From NCBI GenBank assembly GCA_002281775.1, contig NCGY01000009.1, positions 124,001 to 188,000 on the forward strand: 64,000 nucleotides of DNA. The letters are read 5' to 3'. A program made the position numbers and the translations under genes. Under the pieces are notes generated by a model. It saw only the letters and a list, made by a program, of their open reading frames with translations. It ran no database searches and was not told the DNA's origin. Of the stretch, positions 22,715-29,704 are shown in pieces. Origin of the DNA: Hydrogenophilales bacterium 16-64-46. Lineage in GTDB: Bacteria > Pseudomonadota > Gammaproteobacteria > Burkholderiales > Thiobacillaceae. Every line of letters begins with the position of its first letter. Position 1 is the first letter of the stretch.

Positions 22715-23467
22715 ATGAAATCCTTCGCCCTTGCCGCCAGCCTCGCCGCCGCCTTCTTTGCCGCCCAGGCCCACGCCCTGTCCGCCGGCGACATCGCCGT
22801 CATCGCCTACAACGCCGATGGTGACGACAACTTTGCCTGGGTCGCGCTTACCGACATTGCCGCCAACACCGTCATCAACTTCACCGATGCGTCCTGGCAG
22901 GACACCGCCTTCCGCAGCACAGAGCACCTCGACGCCGGCGGCCCGCTGACCTGGACCTCGGATGTCACCCTGGCCGCCGGCACCGTGGTGAGCTATTCGG
23001 GCGACGACCTCAACACCTGGAGCGTCGGCACCGCCGGCGGTATCGGCATGGGCCTGTCGAACAGCGGCGACCAGCTCTTCGTCTTCGAGGGCAGCACGGC
23101 CAGCCCGGATTTCGTCTATGGCCTGCAATTCGCCAACGCCAGCGGCATCATCGCCGCCCCGACCGTGTCCAGCAGCACCAACACCACCAACGTGCCGGAT
23201 GCCCTCTCGCTCGCCGCCGGCACCATGGTCGACGTCGGCAATTTCGACGACGGCTACTACAGCGGCATCACCAGCGGCACCCAGGCCGAACTGCTCGCCG
23301 CCATCGCCGACAGCGGCAACTGGACGCGCGGCAACGATGCCTTCGCCACCAGCACCTGGGCCAGCAGCTTCCAGGTCACGCCGGTCCCCGAAGCCGAAAC
23401 CTACGCCATGATGCTCGCCGGCCTGGGCCTGGTCGGGTTCATGGCCGCGCGCCGCCGTCGGGGCTGA
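22715..23467 (+). CDS. PEP-CTERM surface protein
   Basis: 250 residues. Signal peptide MKSFALAASLAAAFFAAQ, a domain starting GDIAVIAYNADGDDNFAWVAL with repeated short beta motifs, and PEP-CTERM tail PVPEAETYAMMLAGLGLVG with AARRRRG. The N-terminal domain resembles regions found beside secreted nucleases and phosphatases in other PEP-CTERM bacteria, but I do not recognise a defined family. AGGAGAA precedes ATG 22715. Probably the last gene of the nucleotidase operon. Confidence 0.85.
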   Translation: MKSFALAASLAAAFFAAQAHALSAGDIAVIAYNADGDDNFAWVALTDIAANTVINFTDASWQDTAFRSTEHLDAGGPLTWTSDVTLAAGTVVSYSGDDLNTWSVGTAGGIGMGLSNSGDQLFVFEGSTASPDFVYGLQFANASGIIAAPTVSSSTNTTNVPDALSLAAGTMVDVGNFDDGYYSGITSGTQAELLAAIADSGNWTRGNDAFATSTWASSFQVTPVPEAETYAMMLAGLGLVGFMAARRRRG

Positions 23468-23601
23468 GATTCTGGCGACAACGGCGGAAGGCAGTTTCCG
23501 CCGCCCTGGCCCCAGGGGTTATCAGGCAGTGCTGAATCAGCGCCGCCCCCTTGGGGCGGCCCATCCGAGCAGCAAGCGGGCGTCTCTCCCGCACTCCGTT
23601 C

Positions 23602-23626
23602 GCGGCCCTTCGGGGCCGCTTTTTTT
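23602..23626 (+). terminator. Intrinsic terminator, UUCG loop
   Basis: GCGGCCC (23602-23608), TTCG tetraloop, GGGCCGC (23613-23619), seven T. Very stable; ends the nucleotidase operon just upstream of the third palindrome promoter. The 130 bp before it hold two more hairpins (GGCGGAA/TTCCGCC and CCGCCCC/GGGGCGG) and no gene. Confidence 0.9.
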
Positions 23627-23649
23627 ATGTCGGGACGGGACAGGGGGTA

Positions 23650-23715
23650 TGAGCCGAACGGGCCAGTTTTTCGCCGCGATCATCCGGGCGGCGTGTCATG
23701 CTCGCCGGGTACTCT
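23650..23715 (+). promoter_or_regulatory. Palindrome-type promoter 3, no protein gene downstream
   Basis: TGAGCC-GAAC-GGGCCA (23650-23665, identical to promoter 1), half-site GTGTCAT (23693-23699, 6 of 7), 10 bp, -10 TACTCT (23710-23715): 60 bp from palindrome start. It points into a 90-bp stretch ending in a terminator and then into the back of a convergent gene. Confidence 0.6.
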
Positions 23716-23719
23716 TGTT

Positions 23720-23811
23720 CTGCGACTGCTGCCGCAGCTCGTATCCTCCGGCGGGAAGGTGAATTCTTCATCCTCCCTCTTTCTGGCGAGCCCTCGGGCT
23801 CGCTTTTTTTT
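23720..23811 (+). ncRNA. Candidate phosphate-regulon small RNA
   Basis: The stretch starts right after promoter 3 and ends at a strong intrinsic terminator (GCGAGCC, CTCG loop, GGCTCGC, eight T; 23786-23811). The predicted RNA has a 5' hairpin CTGCG/CGCAG (23720-23724 with 23733-23737), a possible second stem near 23745-23758, and an unpaired pyrimidine stretch with TCCTCCCTCTTTC (23771-23783) that could pair with ribosome-binding sites. No ORF with a ribosome site lies inside. Promoter, length (~90 nt) and terminator fit an Hfq-type sRNA. This is a prediction from sequence layout only. Confidence 0.5.
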
Positions 23812-23829
23812 CGCCGGATTTTCGCCGGA

Positions 23830-25641
23830 TCAGGCGGCGTCGACTGCGGACTCGTCGGCCAGACGGCGGGCGTGTGGCTGCTGCCGCTGGTCGAGGAAAA
23901 GCGCGCTGCCCTCGATCCGTTTTGCCATGCGCTTGGCGTCGGCGGCGGCGCGCGCCACCTCCTGGTAGTGCTGGAAATGCGCGGGGTCGATCCGCGCCGC
24001 GCCGATGGAGAGCGACACCAGCGCATGGAATTCCATGCGGCCGCGCCGGTCCTCGCTGCGGTAGCCGCCTTCGGCGACGTGGCGGCGTTCGAACAGCGGC
24101 AGGCGTTCGTCGTCGAAGCGCGACAACAGGGTGTGGCAGCGCGTCTCCCAGTCCGGGCTCTGGAACAACACCACGAAATCGTCGCCACCGATGTGGCCGA
24201 TGAAGTCGAGTTCGGCGTCGCAGCAGGCCCGCAACAGGCGCGCGGTGAGCAGGATCATGTCGTCGCCGCGGCGGAAGCCGTAGACGTCGTTGTAGGGTTT
24301 GAACTGGTCGAGGTCGAAATACGCCGCCATGAAGACCTGGCCGCCGGTCAGCAGGCGTTCCATGTGTTCCTGGATCGGCACGTTGCCGGGCAGCCCGGTG
24401 AGCGGGTTGGCGTAGCGCGCCGCCACAATCTGCATGTCGGTGACCTCGCGCATCAGGTCAAAGCCCGACCCCAGGCCCAGATAACGCCCTTCGCTGGTCA
24501 CCACAAAGCCCTGGGTGAAGGCCGACTTGCCCTTGTTCACCACCAGTTCAGACAGCTCGGCCATGCGCGTCGACTTGTCCACCACCAGCGGGCTGCCATC
24601 CATGAAGTGCGCGCAGGGTTTGCGACCATACAGCTCGCGGCCATACAGGCCGATGAAGCGGTCGAGCAGGGCAGGGCGGTGGATCAGTCCCACCGGCACG
24701 CCGTCCTGCACCACCGCCACCGCGTGCAGTTCCGGCTGGGCGATCAAGAGGTCGAGCACGGTCTGGCTCGGGGTGTCGGGCCGGACATGCGGCGCGGGCA
24801 GCGCGAGCCGGCCTGCCGTGGCGCGGATCGCATCGCGGCCGGCCGACAGCGGGAACACGCTGACCACGCTGGATGCCAGGCAGCGCACCACCTCGTCGGG
24901 CGGCAGGCGCACGGGGGTCGGCGAGGGCCGGCCGATGAGATAGCCCTGCGCGTAACGGATGCCCAGATCCTTCAGCACCGCCAGCTCAGAGACCGTTTCG
25001 ACCCCCTCGGCGATGACGCAGGCGTGGGCGTTTTCCGCCAGCTGGCGGATCGAGCGCACGAACTCCAGCTTGTGCGGATCCTGGTGGATGCCGGAAACGA
25101 AATGCTTGTCGATCTTGACCAGCGCCGGTTTCAGTTCCGACCACATGCGCAGGCTGGAAAAGCCCTGGCCGAAATCGTCCATCGCCGCTTCGATGCCTGC
25201 CGCACGCAGGGCGCCCACCGCCTCGCTCATCGCCGCGTAATCGATCATCGCCGCGTTTTCGGTGATCTCGATCGTCACCTGGCTGACCGTCAGCCCGTGC
25301 GCGCTGAAGGCCTGCTGCATCGGCTCCGGCGCAAACGCCGGGTGCAGCAGGCTGGCCGGCGTGAGATTCAGGAACAGCCTGCCGGGCAGGCGCAGCCGGG
25401 CGAACATCGCCAGCGCCGAGTGCATGCAGGCCTGATCCAGATCGGCGGTCAGGTCGGCGCATTCCGCGGCGCGAAAGAGCGCCATCGGCGCGTGCAGCGG
25501 GCTGTTCGACGGCCCCCGCGTCAGCGCCTCGTAGCCGGTCATCTCGCCGGTCTGCAAATCCAGCACCGGTTGCAGCAGGGTCATGAGCCGGCCGTGCGCC
25601 AGAATGTCGATCAGGGTCAGGCGCGATTCGTCGAGGGTCAT
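23830..25641 (-). CDS. EAL-CBS-GGDEF c-di-GMP signalling protein
   Basis: 603 residues, no signal peptide or membrane helix. N-terminal EAL phosphodiesterase domain (about 10-245) with YEALTRGP, ITEN, DDFGQGFSSL, KIDKHFVSG and IAEGVET, so the catalytic residues look intact. A CBS-like pair follows (about 260-395, with HAVAVVQDGVPVGLIHRP and FTQGFVVTSEGRYLGLG). The C-terminal GGDEF domain (about 405-590) has NPLTGLPGN, a FDLDQFKPYND motif and active site GGDDF. The protein could both make and break c-di-GMP, with the CBS pair as nucleotide sensor. Its own Pho-like promoter lies 29 bp upstream. It is convergent with the candidate sRNA. Confidence 0.92.
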   Translation of the reverse strand: MTLDESRLTLIDILAHGRLMTLLQPVLDLQTGEMTGYEALTRGPSNSPLHAPMALFRAAECADLTADLDQACMHSALAMFARLRLPGRLFLNLTPASLLHPAFAPEPMQQAFSAHGLTVSQVTIEITENAAMIDYAAMSEAVGALRAAGIEAAMDDFGQGFSSLRMWSELKPALVKIDKHFVSGIHQDPHKLEFVRSIRQLAENAHACVIAEGVETVSELAVLKDLGIRYAQGYLIGRPSPTPVRLPPDEVVRCLASSVVSVFPLSAGRDAIRATAGRLALPAPHVRPDTPSQTVLDLLIAQPELHAVAVVQDGVPVGLIHRPALLDRFIGLYGRELYGRKPCAHFMDGSPLVVDKSTRMAELSELVVNKGKSAFTQGFVVTSEGRYLGLGSGFDLMREVTDMQIVAARYANPLTGLPGNVPIQEHMERLLTGGQVFMAAYFDLDQFKPYNDVYGFRRGDDMILLTARLLRACCDAELDFIGHIGGDDFVVLFQSPDWETRCHTLLSRFDDERLPLFERRHVAEGGYRSEDRRGRMEFHALVSLSIGAARIDPAHFQHYQEVARAAADAKRMAKRIEGSALFLDQRQQPHARRLADESAVDAA

Positions 25642-25669
25642 GGCACGGCAGTCCGGAAGCGAGCGCCCG

Positions 25670-25703
25670 AAGATAGGTGGCCAGGGTTACAGAAATTTGA
25701 CAA
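25670..25703 (-). promoter_or_regulatory. Pho-box-like promoter of the EAL-GGDEF gene
   Basis: On the minus strand: TTGTCAA, ATTT, CTGTAAC, exactly 10 bp, then -10 TATCTT. Each half-site matches CTGTCAT at 5 of 7 and the AT-rich 4-bp linker is typical of Pho boxes. Expected start near 25663, 22 nt before the start codon. Confidence 0.6.
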
Positions 25704-25780
25704 GCGCCGGCCCGGTCTGCGGACAGACGGGCCGGATCGCCCTACCGGCGGCACGGCGCTGTCATGGCCTGCGGCTTTCA

Positions 25781-25840
25781 TCCGCGAAAGGCGCGAAGAA
25801 ACGCGAAAGGGAACCGGTTTTCTTCGCGATCCTTCGCCGA
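25781..25840. repeat. Dispersed palindromic repeat (TTCGCG family), copy 2
   Basis: TCCGCGAAAGGCGCGAAG (25781-25798) and an imperfect complement at 25822-25840 enclose AAACGCGAAAGGGAACCGG. Related to 4764-4829. It lies between the divergent EAL-GGDEF and epsA promoters; the rest of this 340-bp gap holds only those promoters. Confidence 0.5.
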
Positions 25841-25926
25841 TAAAGCTTATGCGACGCAGCGCTGCACGCAGGTCGTAGCGGCGAAGGGGGCCCGCCCGAC
25901 ACCTCTGCCAGCCCGAGTGTTTCGTC

Positions 25927-25960
25927 TGTTAAACAAACCGTCATCGACGCCCGCTAGTCT
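25927..25960 (+). promoter_or_regulatory. Pho-box-like promoter of epsA
   Basis: CTGTTAAA (25926-25933), 4 bp, CCGTCAT (25938-25944, 6 of 7), exactly 10 bp, -10 TAGTCT (25955-25960). The upstream half is CTGTTAA if a 12-bp period is allowed. Start expected near 25967, 15 nt before the start codon. Confidence 0.55.
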
Positions 25961-25981
25961 CTTCCAGCTGGGGAGAATGGC

Positions 25982-26749
25982 ATGTATCCAACAGACGAAC
26001 TCACCGCCGAAGAATGCGGTCACCTGGCGCGCATCCTGCTGGCGTCGCGCCGGGTCAGGCAGCGGCACCAGTTCTTTGCCTGGGTGCACGGCCCGGTGCA
26101 GTCGCTGGTGCCGCACGAAATCCTGCTGTGCGGCCTGCGCGACGAAGACGACTACCTGCTGCACGAGCGCTTCAGCGCCTGCCGCTATTTTCGCGACGAG
26201 CACTACGCCTGCGCGCTGGAACCCGACACCGGCCTGGTCGCCGAACTCGCCGAACACTGGGCGGCCACCGGCGAAGCCCGGCTGATCGGCGCGGACGCCG
26301 CCCCCGACTGGCAGGCGCGCCTCACCGACCTGGAACTGAAGAACCTGGTGTTCCAGGGGCTGGGCGGGCTCAACGGCCGGCTCAAGGGCTATGCCTGTCT
26401 GTCCCGCGTGCGTGCGCCGCTCGAACCCCGGCTCGTGCTCTACCTCGACCTGCTGCTGCCGCACCTGCTCGCCACCCTGGCGCGGGTGCTGGCGCTCGAA
26501 GTGCGCGAGCAGGGCGCGAACGGCCGCCCCTCGGCGGTCATCACGCCGCGCGAAATCGAGGTGCTCACCTGGGTGCGCGAGGGCAAGACCAATCAGGAAA
26601 TCGCCCTTATCCTCGGCCTGTCCATGCTCACCGCCAAGAACCACCTGCGCCACGCCATGAAAAAGCTCGACGTGCGCACCCGCGGCCAGGCCGTCGCCAA
26701 GGCCATCGCCCTCGGTCTGTTGAGCGCGCGCGGCGCGCGCGACGCCTAG
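25982..26749 (+). CDS. epsA: EpsA-type LuxR-family regulator
   Basis: 255 residues. The N-terminal domain (about 10-175) has no known ligand pocket motif. The C-terminal LuxR/NarL helix-turn-helix reads SAVITPREIEVLTWVREGKT, NQEIALILGLS and LTAKNHLRHAMKKL. The overall layout matches EpsA, the transcriptional regulator found with exopolysaccharide/exosortase (XrtB) loci of betaproteobacteria. LuxR-type domains bind short inverted repeats as dimers. Its place among palindrome-controlled PEP-CTERM genes makes it the best candidate for the palindrome-binding factor (inference). ATG 25982 follows GGGGAGAA. Confidence 0.8.
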   Translation: MYPTDELTAEECGHLARILLASRRVRQRHQFFAWVHGPVQSLVPHEILLCGLRDEDDYLLHERFSACRYFRDEHYACALEPDTGLVAELAEHWAATGEARLIGADAAPDWQARLTDLELKNLVFQGLGGLNGRLKGYACLSRVRAPLEPRLVLYLDLLLPHLLATLARVLALEVREQGANGRPSAVITPREIEVLTWVREGKTNQEIALILGLSMLTAKNHLRHAMKKLDVRTRGQAVAKAIALGLLSARGARDA

Positions 26750-26820
26750 CTGCGGCGTCACGGTTCGCTGCAGGTCGGCCACACTTTTCCGACACACTCA
26801 AAAACCGGCAAGCCACGGCA

Positions 26821-26886
26821 TGAGCCATCCGGGCCACAAGACGGGCCTTCCGCCCCCCATCGGCTGTCATCTTCCTGCCCTAGAGT
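26821..26886 (+). promoter_or_regulatory. Palindrome-type promoter 4 (PEP-CTERM gene)
   Basis: TGAGCC-ATCC-GGGCCA (26821-26836), perfect half-site CTGTCAT (26864-26870), 10 bp, -10 TAGAGT (26881-26886): 60 bp from palindrome start. Start near 26893; a ~115-nt leader precedes the gene at 27007. Confidence 0.6.
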
Positions 26887-27006
26887 GGTCGTGTCCCTGG
26901 ATTGGATCGCGGACACGGTATCCGGTTGGCCGCCTTTCCGGCGGTCCCGCCCTCGAACGGGGGTGGTAATGAACGATTGTTTTTTCCCTAATAGAGGAGC
27001 GTCACC

Positions 27007-27885
27007 ATGAAAATGAAACTTATCGCCCTGGCCGCCATGCTGGTGGCTTCCGGCGCACAGGCGAACATCGCCGACAGCAACGACCGCGCCAAAACCGCAG
27101 ACGAAAGCGGCGACCTGTTCTCCCACGTCTTCAGCGAGTCGCAGAACGCCACCTACACCGTCGACCTCGGCCTGTCCCTCAACCAGTTCATGGCCGGCAA
27201 CGTCAACGCCGCCGGCATCAAGCTGGTGTGGGACCTGGACGACAACGCCTTCATCGACATGAGCAGCGTCGACAGCGGCATCACCATCACCCAGACCCTG
27301 AACTACGGCGACATCTGGGACACCTTCGCCACCGACGCCGTGATCGGCGCCAGCGACCTCAGCTTCGAGGTGAAGGCCATGGACGGCCTGCCCAGCGCCC
27401 TGGCCCCGACCGGTGCGAACCAGTACCTGTCGACCACGAATTCGGACAGCATCGCCGCGACCAACTCCCAGGTGTTCAGCATGGACAACTGGGATGCGAT
27501 CATTATTGCGGCCAATGAAGACCAGACCAACAGCACCCACGGCGGCGATCTTTCCATCGCCGGCGCGAACATGTTCGACCTGGGCGACTTCGACAACGTG
27601 AGTTACCTGGAGGGTGGTCTCAACTGGAAGGGGGCAGTCAACTTCAGCACCGCCTCGTTCAGCATCACCGACGAACTGTACTTCTGGTACGTCACCAACT
27701 CGTCCGCCAGCGGTGCGTTCGAGGCCAGCTACACCACGCTGGCTGGCTTCTGGACCTTCGACCCCGAAACCGCGCAGCTGACCTACGCCACGGCCCCTGT
27801 GCCGGAAGCCGAGACCTACGCCATGATGCTCGCCGGCCTGGGCCTGGTCGGCTTCATGGCCGCGCGCCGCCGCAAGGCCGCCTGA
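27007..27885 (+). CDS. PEP-CTERM surface protein
   Basis: 292 residues. Short signal peptide MKMKLIALAAMLVASGAQA, an Asp/Ser/Thr-rich body without recognised domain (SHVFSESQNATYTVDLGLSL resembles extracellular beta-sandwich proteins) and the tail PVPEAETYAMMLAGLGLVG with AARRRKAA. Good ribosome site GAGGAG before ATG 27007. The leader is AT-rich compared with its surroundings. Its promoter has the best palindrome/Pho half-site combination in the island. Confidence 0.85.
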   Translation: MKMKLIALAAMLVASGAQANIADSNDRAKTADESGDLFSHVFSESQNATYTVDLGLSLNQFMAGNVNAAGIKLVWDLDDNAFIDMSSVDSGITITQTLNYGDIWDTFATDAVIGASDLSFEVKAMDGLPSALAPTGANQYLSTTNSDSIAATNSQVFSMDNWDAIIIAANEDQTNSTHGGDLSIAGANMFDLGDFDNVSYLEGGLNWKGAVNFSTASFSITDELYFWYVTNSSASGAFEASYTTLAGFWTFDPETAQLTYATAPVPEAETYAMMLAGLGLVGFMAARRRKAA

Positions 27886-27890
27886 TGCGG

Positions 27891-27946
27891 GCTGGCGGGG
27901 CGCTTGCCCCGCCAGCTGCGCCGGCCGCGCGCCGTCCGGCGCGGCC
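27891..27946 (+). terminator. Two GC-rich hairpins after the PEP-CTERM gene
   Basis: First stem GCTGGCGGGGC/GCCCCGCCAGC (27891-27916, 4-nt loop); second stem GGCCGCGC/GCGCGGCC (27923-27946). Only CCCTTT follows, so termination may be partial and the next gene may be read through. Confidence 0.5.
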
Positions 27947-28031
27947 CCTTTAACCGCTTCCTGCATCCCCGGCCGTGTGCCGGCAGGGATCGGCTAGCCC
28001 TTAGTTTTGACTCGTCAATTGGAGAATTGCC

Positions 28032-29525
28032 ATGAAACTCACCCGTATCGCGCTCGCCGTGGCCGCAGTCGCCGCCACCCCCGCCTTTGCCGCCACCGGC
28101 AGCCTCACCGCCCTCTACGGCGTGCCGGCCAGCAACCTGGTCTACGTGTCCGGCGCGTCGGCCCTGTCCGGTTCGCTCGCTGCCGTCGTCGGCACCGTCT
28201 GCGACGGTGGCTCGGCCAACGTCAAGGTCCTCACCATCGGCGGCAGCACCAGCGACGGCCGCGTTGCTGTCTGCACCACCAAGTCGCCCGCCGGCGGCCA
28301 GTTCGCCCAGCCCTTCGCCGTGGTCAAGCGCGATACCGACGGTTCCTTCGCCGGTGTCGGCCCCGTCATCGCCCAGACCGCGCTCACCAAGTGGGCCGAC
28401 GTCAACAGCTGTGACGACGTGGCGCTGAGCTGCGCCCTCGACAGCAGCACCGCCATCGTGCCGAACGCCGGCCTCACCGACGTCGATTCCAAGGTCTGGA
28501 TCGGTCTGCGCAAAACCAACGCGCTGTCGCAGCCCGTGCCCACTACTACCGGCAACACCACCTTCAACGGCGGCTTTGCCGGCCAGGGTTTTGGCGTGAT
28601 GGCGAGCGAAGAGCTGTACAAGGCCATGCAGACCGTGCAGATCAACGACGGCCGCCTGCCCGGCAGCTGCACCGTGGGTGACCTCACCCCCGGCCAGTGC
28701 CAGCCCAGCATCGCCAAGGAAGAATACGCCGCCATCGCCGACGATTCGGGCTTCAACTACGTCACCAGCCTGCTGTCGGGTGCCAACAACCCGCTCACTG
28801 GCGACATGAACCCGGTCAACCTCTGCCGCCGTGTCGAAACCTCGGGTACCCAGGCGTCGTCCAACGTCTACTTCCTCGCCAACCCCTGCGCCAACGCCAA
28901 CCCGACACTGGGCTTCAAGAACCCGCGCAAGGCTGACTTTGCTGGCGGTACGGCCGTGGCCTTTGATTCGTCGAACGGCGACAAGGTTACCGGCAACTAC
29001 GACGACCTGGGCGGTATCTTTGGCGTGTTCGAAGGCTCGGGCACGGGTGACGCGCGCAACTGCGTGATCCGCCGCAACGGCGGCAAGAACCCCAACGACG
29101 TCGCCGACGCCCTGGGCACTTACGCCATCGGCTGGATTTCGCTGGAGAACGCCCCGGCGGCCGGCTGGAAGCTGCTGAAGCTCGACGGCGTGTCGCCGAA
29201 CGCCTACCAGGTGGTCGTCGGTTCCGCCGAAGACGGCGCGGTGGTGGACGGCTGGGCGCAGGACAGCACCCAGCGCATCACCACGGTTCGCGGCCTGTAC
29301 GACGCCGCGCCCGAGCTGGAAATGCTCTGGCCCAAGGCTTCGGGCTTCAAGACCTTCCTCGAGGACCTGCGTGACGCCTTCGGTAACCCGGTGGCGGTCA
29401 ACACCCGTGGCATCTTCCAGGCCAACAAGCCGAGCCTGGGCTTCACCCATGCTGACTTCCCGACCCAGGTGCACAAGGGCACGCGCAACGGCAACTTCTG
29501 CGCCCCGCAGATCCTGGCCGAGTAA
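28032..29525 (+). CDS. Exported protein, possibly periplasmic-binding-protein-like
   Basis: 497 residues with signal peptide MKLTRIALAVAAVAATPAFA. The mature start (LYGVPASNLVYVSGASALSG) recalls phosphate-binding PstS-like proteins, which begin with a Ser/Gly/Ala-rich ligand loop, and such proteins are often annotated as phosphate ABC transporter binding proteins in betaproteobacteria. Several Cys pairs (VCDGG, NSCDDVALSCALD, GSCTVGDLTPGQCQ) suggest disulfides. No PEP-CTERM tail and no lipobox. I cannot confirm the fold or ligand by eye; it may be cotranscribed with the preceding PEP-CTERM gene. GGAGAATTGCC precedes the start. Confidence 0.7.
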   Translation: MKLTRIALAVAAVAATPAFAATGSLTALYGVPASNLVYVSGASALSGSLAAVVGTVCDGGSANVKVLTIGGSTSDGRVAVCTTKSPAGGQFAQPFAVVKRDTDGSFAGVGPVIAQTALTKWADVNSCDDVALSCALDSSTAIVPNAGLTDVDSKVWIGLRKTNALSQPVPTTTGNTTFNGGFAGQGFGVMASEELYKAMQTVQINDGRLPGSCTVGDLTPGQCQPSIAKEEYAAIADDSGFNYVTSLLSGANNPLTGDMNPVNLCRRVETSGTQASSNVYFLANPCANANPTLGFKNPRKADFAGGTAVAFDSSNGDKVTGNYDDLGGIFGVFEGSGTGDARNCVIRRNGGKNPNDVADALGTYAIGWISLENAPAAGWKLLKLDGVSPNAYQVVVGSAEDGAVVDGWAQDSTQRITTVRGLYDAAPELEMLWPKASGFKTFLEDLRDAFGNPVAVNTRGIFQANKPSLGFTHADFPTQVHKGTRNGNFCAPQILAE

Positions 29526-29572
29526 GCCGGCCTGATTTGTCCGGGCGCGGTTCGGCCCGGGTGAGTCGGACT

Positions 29573-29611
29573 TCCACTCCGTGGCAACGCGGAGTGGATT
29601 TTTGTTTTTTT
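29573..29611 (+). terminator. Intrinsic terminator
   Basis: TCCACTCCG (29573-29581) / CGGAGTGGA (29590-29598), then TTTTTGTTTTTTT. Ends the upstream exported-protein gene. Confidence 0.88.
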
Positions 29612-29638
29612 GCCTGACCGTGCAAGCCATGGCCAGGC

Positions 29639-29676
29639 GGCCAGGCTTTGCCGGCGTGTGTCGGCAAAGCCTGGCC
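29639..29676. repeat. 15-bp inverted repeat before tpsB
   Basis: GGCCAGGCTTTGCCG (29639-29653) and its perfect complement (29662-29676) around an 8-bp spacer, 29 bp before the tpsB start. No T tract, so a terminator is unlikely; an operator or mRNA leader structure for tpsB is possible. No palindrome-type promoter is seen here. Confidence 0.5.
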
Positions 29677-29704
29677 GGAATCCCAATACGATGTGGTTGA
29701 AGCA

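Noticed and set aside
25759..25780. Further Pho half-site CTGTCAT at 25759 on the plus strand
   Set aside because: The hexamer at +10 (TTTCAT) is a poor -10 and the partner half-site is missing; a better promoter lies closer to epsA.
23698..25878. 726-codon plus-strand ORF opposite the EAL-GGDEF gene
   Set aside because: His/Arg/Gly/Ala-rich translation with no domain, exactly antisense to a gene with intact catalytic motifs; a GC-bias shadow.
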